Assembly: GCA_017504335.1 (NCBI GenBank)
Contig: JAFVRI010000109.1
Location: 1 to 5,410, forward strand
DNA length: 5,410 nt
From: Clostridia bacterium
GTDB lineage: Bacteria > Bacillota > Clostridia > Oscillospirales > CAG-272
Reading direction: 5' to 3'
The translations under genes were made by a program, and so were the position numbers. This document shows positions 1 through 5,278 of the stretch, piece after piece. The notes below the pieces were generated by a model that was not told the origin of the DNA, ran no database searches, and was given only the letters and a program-made list of their open reading frames with translations. The stretch's first letter is position 1. The number at the start of each line of letters is the position of its first letter.

Positions 1-113
1 AGAACAGTTAGACGCAGTTGTTTCTTTGATCAACAATCGCCCTCGTAAATGCCTTGGCTTTTTGTCTCCAAATGATTTTTTGAAAAAAGTGTTGCACTTG
101 GCTTGACAATCTG
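1..113 (+). mobile_element. Right end of an IS30-family insertion sequence (boundary approximate)
   Basis: In IS30-family elements the transposase stop codon lies inside or next to the right terminal inverted repeat. The sequence around the stop (about 91-113, with TTGCACTTGGCTTGACAATC at its core) resembles the usual end of such elements. The left end is outside the window, so the inverted repeat and the exact boundary cannot be verified. The end coordinate is an estimate that could be off by ten or more bases. Confidence 0.45.
2..106 (+). CDS. IS30-family transposase, C-terminal end (partial, cut by window edge)
   Basis: Reading from base 2 gives 34 codons ending in TGA at 104-106. The peptide contains LINNRPRKCLGFLSPNDF and ends in LHLA. 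The NNRPRKCLG segment followed by a P-x-x-F element is the characteristic C-terminal end of IS30-family DDE transposases, just after the catalytic glutamate region, which here lies outside the window. These enzymes cut and join the ends of their own insertion sequence. The gene is partial only because the window starts inside it, so whether the full transposase is intact cannot be judged. The identification rests on motif recognition of a short tail, but the motif is distinctive. Confidence 0.85.
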   Translation, partial: EQLDAVVSLINNRPRKCLGFLSPNDFLKKVLHLA

Positions 114-164
114 ACGAGCCTTTTTTATGTTCGCCTATGACGTATCAATTTTCCTGACAAGCAC

Positions 165-186
165 TGCTTTTGTAGACACAAAAGCA
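165..186. repeat. Perfect 9-bp inverted repeat with 4-base loop
   Basis: TGCTTTTGT (165-173) and ACAAAAGCA (178-186) are exact reverse complements around AGAC. The repeat lies between the IS end and the minus-strand terminator, and its right arm overlaps the U-rich tail of that terminator on the minus strand. It could form an alternative hairpin in RNA from either strand. No function is assigned. Confidence 0.6.
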
Positions 187-221
187 AAATACGGCATACC
201 TCTTTCGAGATATACCGTATT
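180..221 (-). terminator. Intrinsic terminator of the eutH-PHP operon
   Basis: Arms 188-202 and 207-221 pair over 15 positions around a 4-base loop. On the + strand two positions mismatch (C195/A214 and C199/A210). In minus-strand RNA both become G-U wobble pairs and the loop becomes GAAA, a stable GNRA tetraloop. The hairpin is therefore continuous only in RNA read leftward. In that direction it is followed by a U-rich run (UUGCUUUUG, just left of 188). It lies about 50 bases after the PHP gene stop, so it most likely ends that operon. Confidence 0.75.
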
Positions 222-232
222 CTTGCAAAACT

Positions 233-269
233 GTCCTTTAGAGTGACACTCCAAGGACTCGGCTTTTTT
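233..269 (+). terminator. Two-part hairpin followed by T6, possible + strand terminator facing the IS
   Basis: GTCCTT (233-238) pairs with AAGGAC (253-258). Inside this, GAGT (241-244) pairs with ACTC (248-251) around a 3-base loop, leaving a small internal bulge. On the + strand the structure is followed after five bases by T6 at 264-269, so it could stop read-through from the IS element before it runs antisense into the PHP gene. On the minus strand it precedes the main operon terminator and has only a short T run after it. The gap before the T tract makes the terminator call tentative; the inverted repeat itself is clear. Confidence 0.45.
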
Positions 270-271
270 CG

Positions 272-1054
272 TTACAGCTTATGGAAGATCGGCTTTCTGC
301 CTTCAAAGGTACAGACATACCCAAAGATGTCCCGAAGAAGCTCGATGGCATCGTCCACGTACTGACCCACACGGGATACGTCGTGGGCATCCGAGCCAAC
401 GGTGACGATCTCACCGCCAAGCTCACGGAACCGACGGAGAAATTCCGCGGAGGGAAGCATCGCCCCCGCCTTGTCCACACCGCTGGTGTTGATCTCCATG
501 CCCTTGCCCTTGGCAACGAGAATCCGAAGGATCTCGTCGGTGATCTCACGGAAATCCTCGTATTTCACGGGCTCGTGGGTGGGATTGTGTACCGACTTGC
601 AAACGTAGGTCAAATGACCCAGCACGTCAAAATCGTCGTGAATACGAACGCAATTCAAGACCTTGGTCAGATAGCACAGAAAGGCTTCCTTGCCCGACCG
701 TCCGTCCCAGAAGGCGGGATAATAGGGGTCTCCGAACTCGGTGTAGTGAACCGAGCCGATGACGAAATCATAGGGTCTCATGGCGAGGAATTTTTTGGAT
801 TCCTCCACACTCCATACGGTCAGACCAAGCTCGGTGCCTCTGCGGATGACAAGCCCCGGGATCTCCAAATGATCATAGGCATGGGCGTATTCCCGAAGAT
901 CATACAGCTGAGTCTCTCCCTTCTCGTAGAGAAAGTCGGCATGATCGGTAAAGCAAATCTCCCGAAGTCCCCGACAGGATGCGACCTCCGCCATGGCGGC
1001 GGCATCGCTGATTCCGTCAAAGGAGACGGTGGTGTGCAGGTGAAAATCATACAT
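272..1054 (-). CDS. PHP-domain phosphoesterase, histidinol-phosphatase (HisK/HisJ) family
   Basis: The product is 260 residues, a usual length for single-domain PHP-family phosphatases related to HisK/HisJ histidinol-phosphatase (histidinol phosphate to histidinol plus phosphate). The PHP metal-site motifs appear in order: DFHLH (H5, H7), FTDHAD (34-40, H38), GTELGL (E75), GSVHYTE (H103), GHLTY (H147), EINTSG (E187) and GSDAH (D222, H224). All expected metal ligands are present, so an active soluble cytoplasmic hydrolase with a multi-metal centre is likely. The ATG at 1052-1054 has GAGG nine bases upstream and overlaps the eutH stop codon by 8 bases (ATGTATGA), which suggests translational coupling. 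No histidine biosynthesis genes are nearby, so the substrate is uncertain. Other small phosphate esters are plausible, and the partner transporter argues for caution about histidinol phosphate. Confidence 0.88.
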   Translation of the reverse strand: MYDFHLHTTVSFDGISDAAAMAEVASCRGLREICFTDHADFLYEKGETQLYDLREYAHAYDHLEIPGLVIRRGTELGLTVWSVEESKKFLAMRPYDFVIGSVHYTEFGDPYYPAFWDGRSGKEAFLCYLTKVLNCVRIHDDFDVLGHLTYVCKSVHNPTHEPVKYEDFREITDEILRILVAKGKGMEINTSGVDKAGAMLPSAEFLRRFRELGGEIVTVGSDAHDVSRVGQYVDDAIELLRDIFGYVCTFEGRKPIFHKL

Positions 1055-2150
1055 GGGAATTTTCCTCGTTTCTTTTTTCTTTGGTTGAGGTCAGCCACAG
1101 GGCGAGCAAGAGTGCTGTGACACCTGCCGTCAGCTTGGCGGCGATCAAGGGAAGAAGCATTTTGGGCGCATTGCCTGCCGTGTAGGCAAGATGGTCGCCA
1201 AAGACAAAGGCGGCGGATACCGCAAATGCCATATTGACCACTTTTCCGCGGACATCCATTTCCTTGACGGTATCAAAGGTGGCGATGGAATTGACCGAGG
1301 TGGCAAGCAGACCGCTGACCGAGATCTCATTCATGCCGAGATGCTTGCCGAGATAGCGCAAGGGCTTTTTCAGACAAAGGGTCAGCAGATGCATGAGCGG
1401 GAACGCACCCGACAGGACAATGGCGATCCGTCCGACGGTGATGAGCGCCTCATCCAGAGGAGCCATATCGGGAAGGATCGTGCGATCCAGCAGGAAGGAA
1501 AGGGAGGCAAGAAGCAAGCCAACCGTAGCAAGGGCGGTCATGCACCAACCGAATACGGTAAAGGCGCGGATGAGAAACCGCTCCGCTTTCCAAAGTCCCA
1601 ACGCAATCAGCAGGGAAAGGGGAAGAATGGGAATGAGATTTTTGAGGATCATCAGGATCGGGAAGCCTGCCGCCAGTCCACCCACCAACACACCCACGGG
1701 AACGGTCAGCACACCGCAAAGGATTCCCTTGGCGGCAAAGGGACGGTCCTTCTTGGAGAGAACCCCCATCGCCACGGGAATGGTAAAGGTAACGGTGACC
1801 CCCAAGAGGGAAGAAACGATGTAGCCCCCCCGCGCCGCCGCGGCGGGATCGTCGGTCAGCGCCTCCGCCAGAGGCGCGCCGCCCATGTCGCAGGCAAGCA
1901 GAGAGCCCGCAAAGATGGCGGGATCGGCACCGAGCCATTGATATACGGGTGTGATCACGGGGCGAAGCCAGTTGGCAAGCACAGGCGCCAGCACGATCAT
2001 TCCGATCATGGAAAGCGCCAAGGGACCCATGGTCATGATGCCCCGTTCAAATGCCTTGCCTACGCCAAATCGATTCCCGATGATACGGTCGGCGGCACCC
2101 AATACCGCGAAGACCGCAAATATGATAAACAGAATTTGTTCCGCGCTCAT
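1047..2150 (-). CDS. eutH: EutH-family ethanolamine transporter-like membrane protein
   Basis: The product is 367 residues and strongly hydrophobic, with roughly ten membrane segments spread from about residue 4 to 352 and a charged tail (STKEKRNEEN). EutH signatures are clear: LLACDMGG at 84-91, VLAPVLA at 53-59, and RGKVVNMAFAVSAAF followed by GDH near 301-320. EutH is the proposed ethanolamine permease of ethanolamine-utilisation operons. This copy is shorter than E. coli EutH (about 408 residues), mainly through a shorter loop after the first helix. I chose the ATG at 2148-2150. It has AAGGAG 12 bases upstream, and its N-terminus lines up without gaps with my recollection of E. coli EutH up to the DRI motif. 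An in-frame ATG at 2169-2171 would add seven residues, but it has no ribosome binding site and lies only about 8 bases from the predicted transcript start. The gene leads a two-gene operon with the PHP phosphoesterase, and no other eut genes are visible. Confidence 0.88.
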   Translation of the reverse strand: MSAEQILFIIFAVFAVLGAADRIIGNRFGVGKAFERGIMTMGPLALSMIGMIVLAPVLANWLRPVITPVYQWLGADPAIFAGSLLACDMGGAPLAEALTDDPAAAARGGYIVSSLLGVTVTFTIPVAMGVLSKKDRPFAAKGILCGVLTVPVGVLVGGLAAGFPILMILKNLIPILPLSLLIALGLWKAERFLIRAFTVFGWCMTALATVGLLLASLSFLLDRTILPDMAPLDEALITVGRIAIVLSGAFPLMHLLTLCLKKPLRYLGKHLGMNEISVSGLLATSVNSIATFDTVKEMDVRGKVVNMAFAVSAAFVFGDHLAYTAGNAPKMLLPLIAAKLTAGVTALLLALWLTSTKEKRNEENSHV

Positions 2151-2162
2151 GTAGAGAAAAAT

Positions 2163-2168
2163 CTCCTT
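2163..2168 (-). promoter_or_regulatory. Ribosome binding site deciding the eutH start
   Basis: The minus strand reads AAGGAG here, 12 bases before the ATG at 2148-2150. It lies inside the longer reading frame that begins at 2171, so it can serve only the downstream ATG. The spacing is slightly longer than usual. Together with the predicted transcript start near 2179, it favours the 367-residue product. Confidence 0.6.
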
Positions 2169-2185
2169 CATAAAATTACCATTCC

Positions 2186-2214
2186 ATTATAGCACGAACG
2201 AGAGGAAATGTCAA
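2186..2214 (-). promoter_or_regulatory. Exact-consensus sigma-70/SigA promoter of the eutH-PHP operon
   Basis: On the minus strand TTGACA (2209-2214) is followed by a spacer of exactly 17 bases (2192-2208) and TATAAT (2186-2191), with TGC immediately before the -10 (an extended -10). Every consensus position matches. Transcription should start near 2179-2180, giving a leader of about 30 bases to the ATG at 2150. No obvious operator palindrome overlaps it, so strong constitutive expression is the simplest inference. Confidence 0.9.
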
Positions 2215-2245
2215 GGAAACTGGCGTGAAACAATCGCCTGCCGTT

Positions 2246-2295
2246 ATAAATAAAAAAGAAATCCGTGGTGGCGTAGCAGCCGTCCACGGATTTCT
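2246..2295 (-). terminator. Intrinsic terminator of the rhaBA operon
   Basis: The arms 2257-2268 and 2284-2295 are perfect reverse complements over 12 bp (core AAATCCGTGG / CCACGGATTT) around a 15-base loop. In the minus-strand transcript the stem is followed directly by a T-rich run (TTTTTTATTTAT). It lies about 145 bases after the rhaA stop and about 30 bases before the -35 of the eutH promoter, so it insulates the two operons. Confidence 0.92.
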
Positions 2296-2438
2296 ACCTT
2301 AGAGAAAGAACATACGTTTACACGTTACACAAAGACGAGGACCGTGAATCAAACGAGATATATCTTGTATAAAAGTTTTGCGGAGCTTTTTCAAAAGCGA
2401 CAAAAAATACTTGTCGTAAGAAATTAGTCGTAACGAAC
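2296..2438 (-). other. 3' untranslated region of the rhaBA transcript, with minor repeats
   Basis: These roughly 143 bases lie between the rhaA stop and the terminator stem and hold no convincing gene. A 6-bp hairpin (2398-2403 with 2411-2416, CGACAA/TTGTCG) is followed in minus-strand RNA by CUUUU, and could be a weak early terminator or a 3'-end stabiliser. GTCGTAA occurs twice, 14 bases apart (2413-2419 and 2427-2433). GCTTT/AAAGC arms lie next to the hairpin. All are weak signals in AT-rich sequence. Confidence 0.35.
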
Positions 2439-3683
2439 TTACACTCTCTTTGCCAGTACGTTCTTCTCGTACTCAGCAACGTCAGCGTACCAGTCCTCGC
2501 CCTTGACGCCGCAGCGAGCGCAGTACTCATCCCAAACAGCGCCCCAAGGATAGCCCTTCAGCTCCTCCTGAAGCAGCATCAGCTCGGTGTAGCGATCCTC
2601 ACGCTGGAGCTTTGCAAACTCTGCGTTGGGGGTCAGCATGGCAATGAGAAGCGCCTTGCGGAAGTTGCGCAGACCGATGGTCCAAGCGGCGATGCGGTTG
2701 ATGCTTGCGTCAAAGTAGTCAAGAGCGATGGCAATGTCGTTGATTCTGCCGCTTGCTACGATCTCCTTGGCGATCTCACGGGTCTCGTCATCCAGACGGA
2801 TCACGTGGTCACTGTCCCAACGAACCGAACGGGTCACGTGGAGTGCCAGCTTCTTGGAGAAGAGGAGCATGGAGGAGATCTTGTCGGAAACCACCTCGGT
2901 GGGATGATAGTGTCCGTTGTCCATCAGCGGAACGATGCCACGGCTGAGAACGTAACCGAGACCGAACTCGGCAGAGCCTACGGTGTAGGACTCCAGACCG
3001 ATGCCGAATACCTTGGACTCCAAGCAAACCAGAACCTTCTCGCGGTCATAGCCGATGCCCAGAATTTCGTCCATGGACTGTGCGAATCTTGCTCTGGGAG
3101 AGTAGCGATCTGCGGGAATGTCCTTGTAGCCGTCGGGGATCCATACGTTCATGACGCAGGGAATGCCCGTCTCGTCCGCGAAATACTCAGCGATGCGCAG
3201 ACAAGCCTGACCGTGACGTACCCAGAAGGTACGGATCTCTTCATCGGGAGAGGACAGGGTCAGTCCGCTTGCCTTGGGGTGAGAGAAGAAGGTGGGGTTG
3301 AAGTCGATGCCCATGCCGCGTGCCTTCGCGAACTCCACCCACTTTGCGAAGTGACAGGGTTTCAGCTGATCGCGGTCAACCCACTCGCCCTTCTCGAAGA
3401 TGGCGTAGCAAGCGTGAAGGTTGAGCTTGTGCTTACCGCCGTCCAGAGAGATGACCTTGTCGATGTCAGCCATCAGCTCATCGGGGGTTCTTGCGCGTCC
3501 GGGATAGTTACCGGTGGTCTGAATACCGCCGCTCAGCTCTCCGTCAAAGTCAAAGCCCTTTACGTCATCGCCCTGCCAGCAGTGCATGGATACGGGGATC
3601 TCGCGAAGCTCGTCGATCACCTTATCGGTGTCAATGCCAAGGGTCGCGAATTTTGCTTTTGCAATTGCATATTCCTGATTCAT
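2439..3683 (-). CDS. rhaA: L-rhamnose isomerase
   Basis: The product is 414 residues, close to the E. coli enzyme (419). RhaA interconverts L-rhamnose and L-rhamnulose in the cytoplasm, the first step of rhamnose catabolism, using a two-metal (usually manganese) site in a TIM barrel. The family pattern is complete: SMHCWQGDDV at 32-41, GGIQTTGNYPGRART at 52-66, LESKVFGIG with metal ligand E222, PLMDNGHYHPTE with D255 and H258, LHVTRSVRWDSDH with H282, D290 and D292, and LDYFDASINR with D322. These residues occur with the same mutual spacing as the ligands of characterised RhaA enzymes. The ATG at 3681-3683 has AAGGAG seven bases upstream. The gene follows rhaB after 34 bases with no terminator between them, so the two are co-transcribed. 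No anomalies are seen. Confidence 0.97.
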   Translation of the reverse strand: MNQEYAIAKAKFATLGIDTDKVIDELREIPVSMHCWQGDDVKGFDFDGELSGGIQTTGNYPGRARTPDELMADIDKVISLDGGKHKLNLHACYAIFEKGEWVDRDQLKPCHFAKWVEFAKARGMGIDFNPTFFSHPKASGLTLSSPDEEIRTFWVRHGQACLRIAEYFADETGIPCVMNVWIPDGYKDIPADRYSPRARFAQSMDEILGIGYDREKVLVCLESKVFGIGLESYTVGSAEFGLGYVLSRGIVPLMDNGHYHPTEVVSDKISSMLLFSKKLALHVTRSVRWDSDHVIRLDDETREIAKEIVASGRINDIAIALDYFDASINRIAAWTIGLRNFRKALLIAMLTPNAEFAKLQREDRYTELMLLQEELKGYPWGAVWDEYCARCGVKGEDWYADVAEYEKNVLAKRV

Positions 3684-3717
3684 GATGATTCTCCTTTGTT
3701 ATGTATATTTTCAAAAT

Positions 3718-5112
3718 TTATGCGTTGATCTTTTTTACGTCGAAGGAAGCGAATACAGCCTCTCTTGCCTCAGCAATGGAAGCGAATACGCCGGTGCCCA
3801 GCATCTGAGCCAACAGGTTACCGATGGCGGTTGCCTCGGTGGGACCCGCATAGACGGGAATACCCAGCGCCTTGGCGGTCAGCTCGTTCAGGTAGTCATC
3901 CTTGCTTCCGCCGCCGATGATGTGGAGCGCGTCGGGCGCCTTGCCCGTCATCTCGGTGATCTCACGGATGGTCTCGGCATAGCATTCGGCAAGGCCACGG
4001 TAAACCGCAACCAGCATGTGGTCCAGAGGCATGTCGGGGGCATTGCAGTAAGCGCGGATGGCGCCCATCATGCTGTCGGGAGCCAGGAAGCTGTGATCGT
4101 TTACGTCGATGCGGTAGGGAGTGTCGCCCAGCGCTGTTGCCATGTCGCAAAGCTCGGCAAAGGAATACTTGCCGTTCAGCTCCTTGCGGATGGACTGGAT
4201 GATCCAAAGACCCATGATGTTCTTCAGATAGCGGAAGCGACGGTCGTATCCGCCCTCGTTGGTGAAGTTGTGGGCGCAAGCCTCCTTAGAGGAATCGGGA
4301 ATGAGACGCTCAATGCCCATCAGCGACCAAGTGCCGGAGCTGAGGTACGCCACGTTGTCGGAGTTGGTGGGAACTGCCAGCACGGCAGAGCCCGTATCAT
4401 GGGACGCAGGGTGAATGACGGTCAGGTCATAGCCGATCTCGCGAGCGATCTCGGGAGAAAGCTTGCCGACTACCTCACCGGGCATGGACAGCTTGTTTTG
4501 GAAGAGGCGCGTGGGATAGCCCAGCCTCTCGATCATGGGAAGATCCCACTCACCCGTCTCAATGTTGACCAACTGCGCGGTGGTGGCATTGGTGTACTCC
4601 TGATGCGCCACACCCGTCAGACGGTAGTTTAAGTAGTCGGGCATCATGAGGAAGGTCTCGGCTGCCTCCAGCTGCTCGGGGTTCTGGGTCTTCAGCGCCA
4701 TGAGCTGATATACCGTATTGTAAAGCTGCTTCTGAATACCCGTGCGGGCATACAGCTCAGCCTCGGGAAGGATCTCATACACCTTCGCGTCGATTCCCTC
4801 GGTGCGCTTGTCGCGGTAGCCTACCGAATCTCCGATGACCTTGCCGTCCTTATCCAAGAGCAAAAAGTCAACCCCCCAGGTGTCAATGCCAAGGTAAGAG
4901 GGAACCTTACCGATCTCCTTTGCCTTCTTCAAGCCTGCCACGATGTGGTTGACGAGACCCTCGTGATCCCAGCACTGGTGACCGTTCTTCAGAGTCGTTC
5001 CGTTGGGGAAGCGGTAGATCTCTTCCAGTTGAATTTTTCCGTTTTCCATCCATCCGAGAATGTGTCGTCCCGAGGATGCGCCGATGTCTACGGCGAGGTA
5101 ATAGGTGTTCAT
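3718..5112 (-). CDS. rhaB: Rhamnulokinase (FGGY carbohydrate kinase)
   Basis: The product is 464 residues, somewhat shorter than E. coli RhaB (489). It uses ATP to phosphorylate L-rhamnulose to L-rhamnulose 1-phosphate in the cytoplasm. The two-domain FGGY layout is visible: the N-terminal phosphate-binding segment DIGASSGR (9-16), GIDTWGVDF (75-83), HDTGSAV (238-244) with D239 as the probable catalytic base, LSSGTWSLMG (257-266), and the C-terminal nucleotide-binding segment HIIGGGSKDDYLNEL (397-411), followed by GPTEATAIGNLLAQ (433-446). The DIGASSGR and GTWSLMG forms are typical of rhamnulokinases rather than xylulose or glycerol kinases, and rhaA next door confirms this. The ATG at 5110-5112 has a full AGGAGG seven bases upstream. 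It is the first gene behind a divergent promoter region, with a leader of about 30 bases. Confidence 0.96.
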   Translation of the reverse strand: MNTYYLAVDIGASSGRHILGWMENGKIQLEEIYRFPNGTTLKNGHQCWDHEGLVNHIVAGLKKAKEIGKVPSYLGIDTWGVDFLLLDKDGKVIGDSVGYRDKRTEGIDAKVYEILPEAELYARTGIQKQLYNTVYQLMALKTQNPEQLEAAETFLMMPDYLNYRLTGVAHQEYTNATTAQLVNIETGEWDLPMIERLGYPTRLFQNKLSMPGEVVGKLSPEIAREIGYDLTVIHPASHDTGSAVLAVPTNSDNVAYLSSGTWSLMGIERLIPDSSKEACAHNFTNEGGYDRRFRYLKNIMGLWIIQSIRKELNGKYSFAELCDMATALGDTPYRIDVNDHSFLAPDSMMGAIRAYCNAPDMPLDHMLVAVYRGLAECYAETIREITEMTGKAPDALHIIGGGSKDDYLNELTAKALGIPVYAGPTEATAIGNLLAQMLGTGVFASIAEAREAVFASFDVKKINA

Positions 5113-5148
5113 GTGCGATCCTCCTATTTTCTAAAATATTACATCTAT

Positions 5149-5177
5149 ATTGTAACATACCGTAGACGGAAAAATAA
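5149..5177 (-). promoter_or_regulatory. Predicted rhaBA promoter with weak -35
   Basis: On the minus strand TACAAT (5149-5154) is a 5/6 match to the -10 consensus and is preceded by TGT, an extended -10. Seventeen bases upstream the -35 position reads TTATTT (5172-5177), a poor match. A good extended -10 with a poor -35 is typical of promoters that need an activator. The spacer carries a small palindrome, CCGT-AG-ACGG (5160-5169). Transcription would start near 5142, just ahead of the AGGAGG site of rhaB. Confidence 0.6.
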
Positions 5178-5182
5178 GGTCG

Positions 5183-5220
5183 TTTTTTTACATGATTTAT
5201 GTCTTTTTTTGACATTTATG
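5183..5220. promoter_or_regulatory. Candidate operator: two imperfect AT-rich repeats between the divergent promoters
   Basis: Two similar blocks lie side by side. Each has a run of seven T (5183-5189 and 5204-5210, 21 bases apart) followed by ACAT and then ATTTATG (5195-5201 and 5214-5220, 19 bases apart). The spacing of about 20 bases is close to two helical turns. The blocks sit directly upstream of the rhaB -35 and end two bases before the -35 of the divergent gene, where an AraC-family activator of both genes would be expected. The repeats are imperfect and partly homopolymeric, so this is a suggestion only. Confidence 0.4.
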
Positions 5221-5222
5221 GC

Positions 5223-5251
5223 TTGATTTCCGACCGAATTTGTGGTAGAAT
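5223..5251 (+). promoter_or_regulatory. Promoter of the divergent + strand regulator gene
   Basis: TTGATT (5223-5228) and TAGAAT (5246-5251) are separated by exactly 17 bases. TGG just before the -10 gives an extended -10. Matches to the consensus are 4/6 and 5/6. A transcript start near 5258 leaves a leader of about 20 bases containing AAGGA (5266-5270), eight bases before the ATG at 5279. The -35 adjoins the candidate operator repeats, so the gene may be autoregulated. Confidence 0.7.
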
Positions 5252-5278
5252 AAAGAAAAGACGGAAAGGAAGGGTGAA

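Noticed and set aside
107..271. CRISPR, tRNA or riboswitch in the repeat-rich spacer
   Set aside because: The three hairpins differ in sequence, so this is not a CRISPR array. No tRNA-like cloverleaf or known riboswitch core was recognised, and terminators explain at least one of the structures.
272..1054. Assigning the PHP protein firmly as histidine-biosynthesis histidinol-phosphatase
   Set aside because: The fold and metal ligands fit, but PHP phosphatases act on varied substrates and there is no his gene nearby, so only the family is claimed.
281..1120. 279-codon + strand open frame opposite the PHP gene
   Set aside because: It mirrors the PHP gene, lacks a recognisable domain and good ribosome binding site, and has composition typical of an antisense frame.
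1191..2192. 333-codon + strand open frame opposite eutH
   Set aside because: Its product is very rich in Gly, His, Lys, Arg and Gln with no hydrophobic core, as expected from reading a membrane-protein gene backwards. It also crosses the eutH promoter side without signals of its own.
2318..2530. 70-codon minus-strand open frame overlapping the rhaA end
   Set aside because: It begins inside rhaA in another frame, has no ribosome binding site, and its Ser/Arg-rich product resembles a frame shadow running into the untranslated region.
2805..3728. 307-codon + strand open frame opposite rhaA
   Set aside because: It is fully explained as the antisense of rhaA, whose motifs and start are unambiguous.
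3682..4632. 316-codon + strand open frame opposite rhaB
   Set aside because: It is antisense to rhaB, with no family motifs. The ATG at its start falls on the rhaA leader by chance.
5209..5214. TTGACA at 5209-5214 as a -35 for the + strand gene
   Set aside because: At 16-18 bases downstream there is no acceptable -10. The pair TTGATT/TAGAAT at 5223 and 5246 with a 17-base spacer is much better.
4945..5226. 93-codon + strand open frame through the start of rhaB into the control region
   Set aside because: It is antisense to rhaB and covers the divergent promoter region, with no ribosome binding site or recognisable domain.
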